From NCBI RefSeq assembly GCF_001580915.1, contig NZ_LHZQ01000209.1, forward strand, positions 1-64,000: a stretch of DNA of 64,000 bases. The letters run 5' to 3'. The DNA comes from Acetobacter tropicalis (GTDB lineage: Bacteria; Pseudomonadota; Alphaproteobacteria; Acetobacterales; Acetobacteraceae). Position 1 is the stretch's first letter; every line of letters begins with the position of its first letter. The position numbers were made by a program, and so were the translations under genes. Below are positions 1 to 8,446 of this stretch, piece after piece. The notes beneath the pieces are model-generated. The model saw nothing but the letters and a program-made list of their open reading frames with translations, was not told the origin of the DNA and did not search any database.

Positions 1-38
1 ACTCTTCACTCTTCACTCTTCACTCTTCACTCTTCACT
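1..38. repeat. Tandem 7-base repeat at the window edge
   Basis: The unit ACTCTTC is repeated five times exactly, followed by a partial unit. The array begins at the window edge, so its full length is unknown. Nothing recognisable lies between it and the DUF3034 gene stop at 213. Confidence 0.9.
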
Positions 39-212
39 CCGCGCTAGTGGTCACGCCCGGTCGGAGCAAGTGATGGGGCGTAAAAACTGCTTTTTCTTCC
101 ACAACTATTATCAAAAAGCATCTTGCAAAAGAGATGATCTCAAACGCAAGAAGACCGGCCTGATACACCTGAGGGGCCAGACACCACCTTCAAGCAGCTT
201 GGCACGCCTCCC

Positions 213-1376
213 TTAAAACCCGGTCTGAAGTGAGAAATAGGCCCCCGTCTGGGTGCGGTAGGTTGCGATGGTGCCCAGTGATACATAAGCGGCTGTGATA
301 TTCAGGTGTTTGTTGACAAAATAGCTGGCGTACACATCAAACCAGTTGCTTTCCGGCGTGAAGTTCTGGTTACGCGGTTTGGTTCGATATTCCACCCCAA
401 CCACAAGCCCCGGAATAAAGGACGGCAGATACCCAAGGGAGCCTTCAAACTGCGGGTAATAATTATCGTTCCTGTCCCCCCCAAAGCCCAGAATACCCCA
501 CTGGTTGCCTTTGGTCAGCCGCAGGGTGGTATCAACCAGAATCCCTATTTTGGGAAAAAGCTTGGTAACAGCAACATAAACATCCGCGCCATCTATATGT
601 TTGGACCCCACGGCATGAATGACCTTGGCGTCTCCATCATGTTTGTACATGGCCCCGACTGACACCTGCGGCAGAAGTGTTTTATCCAGAACATGACCAA
701 ACAGACGCACCTTGATGCCGCCTGTATCCAGATCAAACTGATAGCCCCGGCCAATACCCAGCTTGGCGCCCGTGCCGCCAGTCTGGAAGAAATTGTGAGA
801 ATAGGAGAGTTCAACGCGGTCATAAAACCCCATCAACGCGCCCACGTTCTGGTCCGTATAGTTGGTGACATTCACATAACTGTAGTGAAACGCCATACCC
901 ATGCTCTTTTTACTGCCATACCCCCCAATGGTGGCCCAGCTTGCAATACCACCACCGCTTGACCCTTCCAAAGAACTCAGCCCACTGGTGCCCAACGTTC
1001 TCTGCCCATCAAAAAGCGCGTTGAAGGAAAGCGGATCAGGCTGACCCGCGCCATCTTCCGCCGAAGCAGGCTGTTCCGTTGCCGGATGAAGGGACACCGT
1101 CGTGCCTCTGGCAGCGGATGCACGCCCTACCGGCCGTTGGTTGCCTGTAGCCGCAACGGCTGCCGCTGTGCGAGATGTGGCCGCAACAGGTGCAGCGGTG
1201 GCAGCAAAAGCAGACGCCAAGCCTGCCCAGATCGTAAAGAAAGATGCCGTAAGAACACCACCAGCCCGCCCGACCTGCAACGTGGCAGAGAAAGGAAGCC
1301 TCTCCTCCCTTTTTGACGTCTGTTGTGAAAAAATGCGCCTGTGACTATGGTTTGTGACCCTGCTTTTTACGGACAT
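213..1376 (-). CDS. DUF3034 family outer-membrane protein
   Basis: A 387-residue protein of unknown function that probably forms an outer-membrane beta-barrel. After a long basic N-terminus there is a hydrophobic export segment ending in AFAATAAP, then a low-complexity Ala/Thr linker. The mature region opens with TSGLSSLEGSSGGGIASWA, typical of DUF3034 proteins, continues with alternating aromatic strands and ends in a terminal Phe, as barrels do. The start at 1376 is chosen because GGGAGAAGAG precedes that ATG; the frame stays open to 1538 without a comparable ribosome site. The family assignment rests on motif memory, and no substrate is known. It is transcribed away from the zinc-type receptor at 1850. 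Confidence 0.7.
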   Translation of the reverse strand: MSVKSRVTNHSHRRIFSQQTSKREERLPFSATLQVGRAGGVLTASFFTIWAGLASAFAATAAPVAATSRTAAAVAATGNQRPVGRASAARGTTVSLHPATEQPASAEDGAGQPDPLSFNALFDGQRTLGTSGLSSLEGSSGGGIASWATIGGYGSKKSMGMAFHYSYVNVTNYTDQNVGALMGFYDRVELSYSHNFFQTGGTGAKLGIGRGYQFDLDTGGIKVRLFGHVLDKTLLPQVSVGAMYKHDGDAKVIHAVGSKHIDGADVYVAVTKLFPKIGILVDTTLRLTKGNQWGILGFGGDRNDNYYPQFEGSLGYLPSFIPGLVVGVEYRTKPRNQNFTPESNWFDVYASYFVNKHLNITAAYVSLGTIATYRTQTGAYFSLQTGF

Positions 1377-1780
1377 CTCTCTTCTCCCTTGGCGGGAACA
1401 GGGTACACAGCGGTTGCTGTCACTTGGCATCACGTGTCCGTTTATGGCGTAGCGGAAGAGAGGCAGACGGCCTTTGATCTCCTCATTCTGTGCGTATATG
1501 TTATTCAGTAACCGTAACAAGCGCCCTGAAAACCACAAAAACCTTTACCTTGCCTTCACGGAGCAGCGTGCAACCTACCCGCCGCACGCCACGCAGATGG
1601 CGCAGGGACACATACCAAAAAGACTGGCTTTTTCCCTTTTCCATGCTCTTTTTACTACGTCAGAAGCATGCTGCCCTTCATACAGGCACGCTGGCTGGAA
1701 CCGGTTGAAGCGTGAACGTTCGCGTTTGAACACCCCCTTCCCCACCGGTTACGGCTGAGGTTGCAAATCCATTCTAACAA

Positions 1781-1801
1781 AAATGTTATATTATAACATT
1801 T
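1781..1801. promoter_or_regulatory. Zur (zinc uptake regulator) operator
   Basis: Two perfect 10-base arms, AAATGTTATA and TATAACATTT, flank a single central T. This matches the known proteobacterial Zur box. It lies 49 bases upstream of the receptor start at 1850, so zinc-bound Zur should repress that gene. A TATAAA-like -10 sequence follows at about 1827. Confidence 0.88.
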
Positions 1802-1849
1802 GAGCCTTTTGGAAATCTCGCTAGTCTATAAAAAACTCAATAAAATCCG

Positions 1850-4273
1850 ATGAAAAGTCTGATCTGCATGCCGCGTTCCCTGTCTTCTCCTCCCGATCGT
1901 GCCCTGGCTTCCGTGCTTGTGCTGGCTACGGCGCTCTCCGGCCTGTGTGGCACGCCTGAAGCAGATGCCGCCGCAGAAACATCCAGCACGACTAAGGAAG
2001 AAACAACGCGCGAGCAGAAAAAAGAAGACACAGCGCCTGCGCACCCGGAATATGTTACCGTAAAAAGCCACACTACCGCAGATGGCACCACAGGCCGCAC
2101 CGCAGGCGGCGGCCTGATGCCGCAACAGCGTGCACCCCACGCACAAAGCGGCCTGACGCGGGACTACATTGCCCGCCAGAGCCCTACCGAAAGCCCGACT
2201 GCCATGATCGCGGCCCTGCCCGGGGTGATCTATTCCGCTAATGACCCGCTCGGCACGAATGATGACCAGCAGGGGCTTTCCATCCGCGGGCTGGACCAGA
2301 CGGAAATCGGGTATCTGTTTGAAGGCGTACCCGCTGCCCCGCCGCTTTTCCTGATGCCTTACACCTCCGCCACGGCAGATACGGAAAACATCAGTTCCGT
2401 CACCCTCACACAAGGCGCGGCGGAAGCCACGGCACCACTTTACAACGCGGTAGGCGGCCAACTGAGCGTGCACATGATCAAACCGCGCAAAACAGCAGGC
2501 GGTTTTATGGATCTTTCTTACGGGTCCTATGCGCTCAACCGTGAATTCCTGCGGCTAGACAGTGGAGAAATAGGGCATACAGGCGTAACCGGCTTTGCCT
2601 CCTTTTCCTACCGCAACGCCAACCAGTGGCGCGGGGCCGGAGACAGCCCACGCTACCATGTGGACAGCCGCCTGCTACGGGAATGGGGCAAGGGCAGTTC
2701 TGCCTCGCTCATTTTTTCCTTCAACCGGCAGCGGCAATATTACCTGCGGGCTCCTACACGTACGCAGTGGCATGCCAGTGGCACCCATTTCAATTATGCA
2801 TCCCGTTATACGGAAGGTGACAGTTCCTATTACCTGTTGCAGGAAAACGCCCGTGCCCAAACCTTGCTGACAGCCCCACTGGAATTCAGGCTGAACCGGC
2901 ATTTCCATCTCTCGCTTACGCCCTATTTCATTTATGTCGCGGGGTATGACGGGTTTGGCGCCACGCTTGACCCGCAGCACAGCTATCAGGGCAACCAGCC
3001 TGCCGGGCCGCTACAGGCCAGTACAGGCCCCCAGACAGGCCAGATTACTGCTGTTGCAACGGATACCTTCAAGCAGGCGCATTCCGGCATCACGGCTTCC
3101 CTGCGCTGGGATGCTGGCCGCAACAGCCTGACAGGCGGCGCGTGGTATTCCTATTATGATTACTCCAACCCCTCCCGGTATGCTGCCGTGGATGCAAATG
3201 GAGGGGTTTCCAACATGCGGGGCTATTACCCTATTCTCACGGCATCAGGAGAACCGCTGACATCCTATAACTCGCATCTGGTGCAACAGGTGAATGCCCT
3301 GTTTGTGCAGGACCGTTTTCATGCCCTGTCCAACCGGCTGACTCTTTCCGCCACGTTTCGCGCCATTATGGTAACGCGCACCATCAGCAATCAGCTTGCT
3401 GGTGCACGTTACCGCAACGGGGCCAGCTATTTCTCGCCCCAGCCACAGCTTTCCGCCAGTTATGATCTGACACCGCATAACCAGATCTTCCTGAACGGGA
3501 CAACAGGGTTCCGCGCCCCCTCCGGCATTTCCAGCTATAATGACCGCTTCAGCGTGGCCACCGGTGCGCAGACCCGCAGCGCCACCAGTGACACCCGCCC
3601 CGAATACTCCATTGGCGAGGAAGTGGGCTACCGCCACACCGGGCTGGTGAACGTCTCCGCTGCTCTCTTCAATTACAACTTCACAAATCGCCAGATCAGC
3701 ACAACAAGCAACCTGAATGGTGCGTTGGTGACGGAATCCCTCAATGGAGGGGGGCAGACGGCCCGCGGCGCGCAGCTTGAGGTAGGACTCAAGCCCTGGC
3801 ACCATTTCAGCCCATACCTGTCGGGCCAGTATATTCACGCTACCATAGACAACAACCTGAAATCCGGCATGGATTACCTGCCCACACGCGGCAAAAAAGC
3901 TATTCGTACACCCGATTTTTCCGGCAGTATTGGCCTGTCCTATGATGACACGCATCTGTTTGGACAGTTCACGCTCAATTACGTGGGGCCCACCTATTCC
4001 ACCTTCATGAATGATGAGCGTATTCCGGGCTTTGTTACGGCCAATCTCAGTATGGGTTACCGGTTACGGCAGGTGGGCTTTGCGCGGTCTCCCCAGATCC
4101 AGCTCAATCTGATCAATCTTGGCCAGTCGGGTTATCTGTCCGGGGTGAACAGCGTTTCCGCCAATGCCCGCACCACGCAGGGCGTTTACGGCACCCCCAT
4201 TGCCGGAAGAGCCCCCACCTATTTTGTCGGCGGTGGTTTTGCAGGGGTCGTCTCCGTCTCGACAGATTTTTAA
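1850..4273 (+). CDS. TonB-dependent receptor, probably for zinc
   Basis: An 807-residue outer-membrane receptor that would import a ligand using TonB energy. The N-terminus has a signal peptide (hydrophobic VLVLATALSGLCG, then DAAAE). A plug domain at about residues 95-210 contains PTAMIAALPGVIY, LSIRGLDQ and GAAEATAPLYNAVGGQLSV. A long beta-barrel follows and ends in an aromatic residue (STDF). The Zur palindrome directly upstream makes zinc the likeliest substrate, as for ZnuD-type receptors, but the barrel itself shows no obvious metal motif. It resembles the receptor at 58785 in plug layout. The ribosome site before the ATG is weak. Confidence 0.9.
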   Translation: MKSLICMPRSLSSPPDRALASVLVLATALSGLCGTPEADAAAETSSTTKEETTREQKKEDTAPAHPEYVTVKSHTTADGTTGRTAGGGLMPQQRAPHAQSGLTRDYIARQSPTESPTAMIAALPGVIYSANDPLGTNDDQQGLSIRGLDQTEIGYLFEGVPAAPPLFLMPYTSATADTENISSVTLTQGAAEATAPLYNAVGGQLSVHMIKPRKTAGGFMDLSYGSYALNREFLRLDSGEIGHTGVTGFASFSYRNANQWRGAGDSPRYHVDSRLLREWGKGSSASLIFSFNRQRQYYLRAPTRTQWHASGTHFNYASRYTEGDSSYYLLQENARAQTLLTAPLEFRLNRHFHLSLTPYFIYVAGYDGFGATLDPQHSYQGNQPAGPLQASTGPQTGQITAVATDTFKQAHSGITASLRWDAGRNSLTGGAWYSYYDYSNPSRYAAVDANGGVSNMRGYYPILTASGEPLTSYNSHLVQQVNALFVQDRFHALSNRLTLSATFRAIMVTRTISNQLAGARYRNGASYFSPQPQLSASYDLTPHNQIFLNGTTGFRAPSGISSYNDRFSVATGAQTRSATSDTRPEYSIGEEVGYRHTGLVNVSAALFNYNFTNRQISTTSNLNGALVTESLNGGGQTARGAQLEVGLKPWHHFSPYLSGQYIHATIDNNLKSGMDYLPTRGKKAIRTPDFSGSIGLSYDDTHLFGQFTLNYVGPTYSTFMNDERIPGFVTANLSMGYRLRQVGFARSPQIQLNLINLGQSGYLSGVNSVSANARTTQGVYGTPIAGRAPTYFVGGGFAGVVSVSTDF

Positions 4274-4295
4274 AGGCAGCTTGAAAAGTAACTAT

Positions 4296-4315
4296 GGAGG
4301 GGTTGGAAACCCTCC
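4296..4315 (+). terminator. Weak terminator-like hairpin after the zinc-type receptor
   Basis: GGAGGG and CCCTCC form a 6-bp stem 22 bases after the receptor stop. Only a loose T-rich stretch follows, so termination is uncertain. Confidence 0.35.
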
Positions 4316-4805
4316 AGCCCATCCTTCTTATGCGCAAGAACATCGCTGCGTTGTGGGGACTTCATAAAAGCCTCTTGAACCTCATATGCTCGAACCTCGC
4401 CTTGCACCTGTTTGTCATCAGAGCCAGCGGACAAAGTCTATCCTCAGATCGTTCTTGCTCATGTTTCCGGTCTGCTCTTAAGCGCCAGTAAGGGATCGTC
4501 CTGCCGCTTCGCTATGCTGCTTTGTGGAACAGACGCCACAACGGCAACAGGAACCGACCAAAGCCAGCCCCGATACAGAAAGACCACAGACGCTCCGCTC
4601 CCCCTCACGCCAACGTCTCTCTGATGGCGCAATAGGTCCTCTCCCTCCGCGTGCAGTGCAGCGGCTGTCCTTGCCCTGTGTGGACGAAGGCATGCGCGCA
4701 TGTTGTGTGAACGCTGGACATCGGGGCGAAGGACGCATATCCCAAACGCATGCTTTTCTTCCCTGCACGGCCGTGTCCGGCAGCCCTTCAGCCGGTAGCC
4801 TTATC
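4316..4805. other. Intergenic region upstream of polA
   Basis: No convincing gene is seen. The polA frame is open back to 4524, but that extension has no polymerase similarity. It probably holds the polA promoter; no clear -35/-10 pair stands out. Confidence 0.5.
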
Positions 4806-7625
4806 ATGACCCAATCTGACGCACCTCATCTGGTTCTGGTGGATGGCAGCGGCTTCATCTTCCGCGCCTTCCATGCCCTGCCCCCCATGACCAGCCCGCA
4901 CGGCGTGCCGGTAAACGCCGTGTATGGCTTCACCAACATGCTGGCCCGGCTGCTGCGCGAACATGTTGGCACGCATCTGGCGGTTGTGTTTGATGCCGGG
5001 CGGCACACCTTCCGCTCAGACATTTACCCGCAATACAAGGCGCACCGGCCGGAACCGCCGGAAGATCTGCGCCCGCAGTTCGGGTTGATCCGTGATGCCA
5101 CGCAGGCCTTCAACGTGCCCGGCATTGAGCTACAGGGCTGGGAGGCAGATGATCTGATCGCCTCCTACGCCACGGCGGTCCGGAAGATGGGCGGCACCTG
5201 CACCATTATCTCCTCCGATAAGGATCTGATGCAGTTGATCGGCCCCGGCGTGTGCATGCTGGACCCCATCAAGCAGACCCCCATCGGCCTGCCGGAAGTG
5301 GAAAAGAAGTTCGGCGTGCTGCCTGAAAAGGTGGTGGACGTGCAGGCCCTGATGGGGGACTCCACAGATAACGTGCCCGGCGTGCCCGGCATTGGGCCCA
5401 AAACAGCCTCCGCCCTGATCAATGAATTCGGCACGCTTGAAGCCGTGCTGGCCGCCGCGCCGGAGATGAAAAAATCCAAGCGGCGGGACATGCTGATCGA
5501 ACACGCGGATGCCGCCCGCCTCTCCCGCCGGTTGGTGGAACTGGCGTGTGATGTGCCCCTGCCCATGCCGGTGGAAGAACTGGGCGTGCGGGAGCTGGAT
5601 AAACCCGTTCTGGCTGACTGGCTGGAAGACATGGGCTTTGGTTCCGTACTGAAACGGCTGGGCATGGGGCATCCTTCGGGCGCCCATGCGCACCGGGCGG
5701 CGCACGCCATGGTTCAGGCATCTGTCAAAGGGGCTGCGGCACCAGACGCAGCCCCTGCTGCTGCTGGCCCCAGCGAGGCCGCAACCGCCGCCATGGCAGC
5801 CGCCTATGGCCCGTATGAAACCGTACGCACGGCAGAAGCCCTGCAAAAATGGGTTAGCGCCGCGCAGGAAGCCGGCCTGTGCGCCGTGGATACGGAAACC
5901 GATGGGCTGGACCCGCTGCACGCCAACATGGTGGGGCTTTCCCTTGCCACAGCGCCGGGCAAAGCCTGCTACGTGCCGCTACGGCATGAAGGCACGCTGG
6001 AAGAACCAGCAGGCGAACAGCTTACGGCAGACGCGGCACTGGACATCATGCGCCCACTGCTGACGGATGAGAGCGTGCTGAAGGTGTTCCAGAACGCCAA
6101 GTTTGACCTGCTGGTGTTTGACCGCGCAGGGCTGGACTTCAGCACCATCGGCCCGGTGGATGACACCATGCTGATCTCCTACGCGCAGTCCGCCGGGTTG
6201 CATGGGCAGGGCATGGATGAACTTTCCACCCTGCATCTGGGCCACTCCCCCATCAGCTATGACAGCGTAACCGGCACCGGCCGCAACCGTATTCCGTTTG
6301 CGCAGGTGCCCGTGGGCCGCGCCACGCAATATGCTGCGGAAGATGCGGATGTCACGCTGCGGCTGTGGCATGTGCTGCACCCCACCCTGCGCACCAATCA
6401 GGCGCTGGCGCTGTATGAGCAGATCGAACGTCCGCTCTCCCCGGTGCTGGCGGCCATGGAAAAAGCGGGCATTGCCGTTGACCGGGCGGAACTGGGCCGG
6501 TTGTCCGAAGATTTTGCGGCCCGTATGGCCGTGATGGAAAAGGACATCTACGAGACCGCAGGCCGGGAGTTCAATGTGGGCTCCCCCCGCCAGCTTGGGG
6601 AAATCCTGTTTGACGAGATGGGCCTGAAAGGCGGCAAGCGCGGCAAGGCTGGCGCATGGAGCACGGATTCCTCCGTGTTGCAGGATCTGGCCGATCAGGG
6701 CCACGCCCTGCCGGAAAAGGTGCTGGCATGGCGGCAGCTTGCCAAGCTGAAAAGCACCTACACGGATGCCCTGCTGCGCCAGACCACCACGGAAGACCGC
6801 GTGCATACGTCCTTCCAGATGGCCATCACCACCACAGGGCGGCTTTCTTCCAACGAGCCGAATTTGCAGAACATTCCCATCCGCACGGAAGAAGGTGGGC
6901 GTATCCGGCAGGCATTTATTGCGCCCAAGGGCAAGAAACTGGTGTCTGCCGACTATTCACAGATCGAACTGCGGCTGCTGGCGGATGTGGCGAACATTCC
7001 GGCCCTGCGGGAAGCCTTTGCGCTGGGGCAGGATATTCACGCCCGCACGGCATCCGAAGTGTTTGGTGTGCCGCTGGAAGGCATGGATGCCCTCACCCGC
7101 CGCCGCGCGAAGGCCATCAATTTCGGTATCATCTACGGGATCTCGGCCTTCGGGCTGGGGCGGCAGCTTGGTATTCCGGCAGGGGAAGCACGTTCCTATA
7201 TTGATGCGTACTTCGCCCGCTACCCCGGTATCCGGGATTACATGGAGCGCATGCGCGAGGAAGCGCGCCTGCACGGCTATGTGCTCACCCCGTTTGGCCG
7301 CCGCTGCTACGTGCCGGGTATTCAGGAAAAAAGCGCGGCCCGCAGGCAGTATGCAGAACGGCAGGCCATCAACGCCCCACTTCAGGGGGGGGCTGCGGAT
7401 ATTATCAAACGCGCCATGGTACGCCTGCCACGCGCCCTGAAAGACGCCGGGCTCTCCGCCCGCATGCTGCTACAGGTGCATGACGAACTGCTGTTTGAAG
7501 CAGATGAAGCCGAAGCGGAAACCGTGGCCGCTCTGGCCCGTGAGGTCATGGAAGCCGCGACAACACTTTCCGTACCGCTGGTGGTGGAAACCGGCATTGG
7601 CCGCAACTGGGCAGAGGCACATTAA
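4806..7625 (+). CDS. polA: DNA polymerase I
   Basis: A 939-residue replication and repair polymerase that removes primers and fills gaps. The 5'-nuclease domain (about residues 1-290) carries WEADDLIAS and SSDKDLMQLI. The 3'-5' proofreading domain is intact: DTETDGLD near residue 361, then NAKFD and YAAEDAD. The polymerase domain has motif A (ADYSQIELRLLA, about 714), motif B (RRRAKAINFGIIYG, about 764) and motif C (VHDELLFE, about 890). The start is set at MTQSDAPHL because the 5'-nuclease fold begins immediately after it; the upstream open frame is not conserved-looking. The next gene starts 3 bases after the stop, so the two are probably co-transcribed. Confidence 0.97.
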   Translation: MTQSDAPHLVLVDGSGFIFRAFHALPPMTSPHGVPVNAVYGFTNMLARLLREHVGTHLAVVFDAGRHTFRSDIYPQYKAHRPEPPEDLRPQFGLIRDATQAFNVPGIELQGWEADDLIASYATAVRKMGGTCTIISSDKDLMQLIGPGVCMLDPIKQTPIGLPEVEKKFGVLPEKVVDVQALMGDSTDNVPGVPGIGPKTASALINEFGTLEAVLAAAPEMKKSKRRDMLIEHADAARLSRRLVELACDVPLPMPVEELGVRELDKPVLADWLEDMGFGSVLKRLGMGHPSGAHAHRAAHAMVQASVKGAAAPDAAPAAAGPSEAATAAMAAAYGPYETVRTAEALQKWVSAAQEAGLCAVDTETDGLDPLHANMVGLSLATAPGKACYVPLRHEGTLEEPAGEQLTADAALDIMRPLLTDESVLKVFQNAKFDLLVFDRAGLDFSTIGPVDDTMLISYAQSAGLHGQGMDELSTLHLGHSPISYDSVTGTGRNRIPFAQVPVGRATQYAAEDADVTLRLWHVLHPTLRTNQALALYEQIERPLSPVLAAMEKAGIAVDRAELGRLSEDFAARMAVMEKDIYETAGREFNVGSPRQLGEILFDEMGLKGGKRGKAGAWSTDSSVLQDLADQGHALPEKVLAWRQLAKLKSTYTDALLRQTTTEDRVHTSFQMAITTTGRLSSNEPNLQNIPIRTEEGGRIRQAFIAPKGKKLVSADYSQIELRLLADVANIPALREAFALGQDIHARTASEVFGVPLEGMDALTRRRAKAINFGIIYGISAFGLGRQLGIPAGEARSYIDAYFARYPGIRDYMERMREEARLHGYVLTPFGRRCYVPGIQEKSAARRQYAERQAINAPLQGGAADIIKRAMVRLPRALKDAGLSARMLLQVHDELLFEADEAEAETVAALAREVMEAATTLSVPLVVETGIGRNWAEAH

Positions 7626-7628
7626 GAC

Positions 7629-8243
7629 ATGACTCCTTCTGAAAAACGCTTTGCACTGATTGGCGTTGCCATTCTGGCCGTTGCCGGTGCGGGCAGCTAC
7701 ATGGCCACCCGCTTTGCCATGCACCACGGCCCCACCCTGAGCACCTATGGCAATGAGGTTGGTGGGTCTTTCCGCCTGATGGACGCCACAACCGGCACCA
7801 TGACGGACCAGACCTTCCGTGGCCGCTGGATGCTGGTGCTGTTTGGCGCCACCCACTGCGCACAGGATGCGTGTGAACCCGCCCTGCGGAACATGTCCGC
7901 CGCGCTGGACAAGGTGGACCCCGGCAAGCGCAAGGCTGTAATCATTTTTGTCAGCCTTGACCCGGACCGTGATGATGCAGACCGCCTGCGCCAGTACGGT
8001 GCGGCCATTGGCCCGCGCGTGGTTGCTGGCACCGCCGCCCCGCGCTCTCTGGAAGCGCTGACGCAGGAATATCACGCAAAAATTGAAAAAGTGGATGACC
8101 CTGAATGGCAGTACACCATGCGCATGTCGCCCCGCTTTGTGGTGATGGACCCGGATACGCGCTATAAGGGCACTGTGGACGCCAACCAGAGCGCGGATGA
8201 AATGGCCGAGCACCTCGCCACCATCATGAAGCCGCAGGACTAG
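7629..8243 (+). CDS. SCO1/SenC-like thioredoxin-fold protein with altered copper site
   Basis: A 204-residue protein with one N-terminal membrane anchor (about residues 8-25) and a thioredoxin-like domain facing the periplasm. SCO proteins deliver copper to cytochrome oxidase using a CxxxC pair and a downstream His. Here the pair is spaced C-AQDA-C (four residues between), with the context FGATHC and CEPAL clearly SCO-like. The usual His before the last strand appears replaced by Met (YTMRMSPRFVVMDPD). FVSLDPDRDD is also characteristic. It follows polA by 3 bases. It may be a thiol-redox relative rather than a copper chaperone; the family call is firm, the activity is not. Confidence 0.8.
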   Translation: MTPSEKRFALIGVAILAVAGAGSYMATRFAMHHGPTLSTYGNEVGGSFRLMDATTGTMTDQTFRGRWMLVLFGATHCAQDACEPALRNMSAALDKVDPGKRKAVIIFVSLDPDRDDADRLRQYGAAIGPRVVAGTAAPRSLEALTQEYHAKIEKVDDPEWQYTMRMSPRFVVMDPDTRYKGTVDANQSADEMAEHLATIMKPQD

Positions 8244-8309
8244 GCTGTTAGCCGTCTTTCTGGTGAAAGGGGTTACGGGCCACGCCTCTCCCTAAAGGAG
8301 CAAAGTTGA

Positions 8310-8332
8310 GGGTTCGAAAAACCCACCTTTTT
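8310..8332 (+). terminator. Rho-independent terminator after the polA operon
   Basis: GGGTT and AACCC form a short stem around CGAAA, followed by a run of five T. It sits 67 bases after the SCO-like gene stop. Confidence 0.55.
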
Positions 8333-8446
8333 CAGTCACGACGGAATCATAACGCCTTGATACCGCTCGTGACAGAAAGGCCCGGATAGGGGTTTTCCGA
8401 ACCTGCCAAGAGCACCGGACCGTCCGCAGGAAACAGAAACGGCAGC

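Noticed and set aside
5130-6806. Minus-strand frames of 263 and 275 codons opposite polA
   Set aside because: The plus-strand frame carries all polymerase I motifs. The antisense frames are His/Gly-rich shadows typical of high G+C coding sequence.
8308-8324. GGTTCGA sequence resembling a tRNA T-loop after the SCO-like gene
   Set aside because: It is part of a short GGGTT/AACCC hairpin with a T run; no acceptor or D arm surrounds it.
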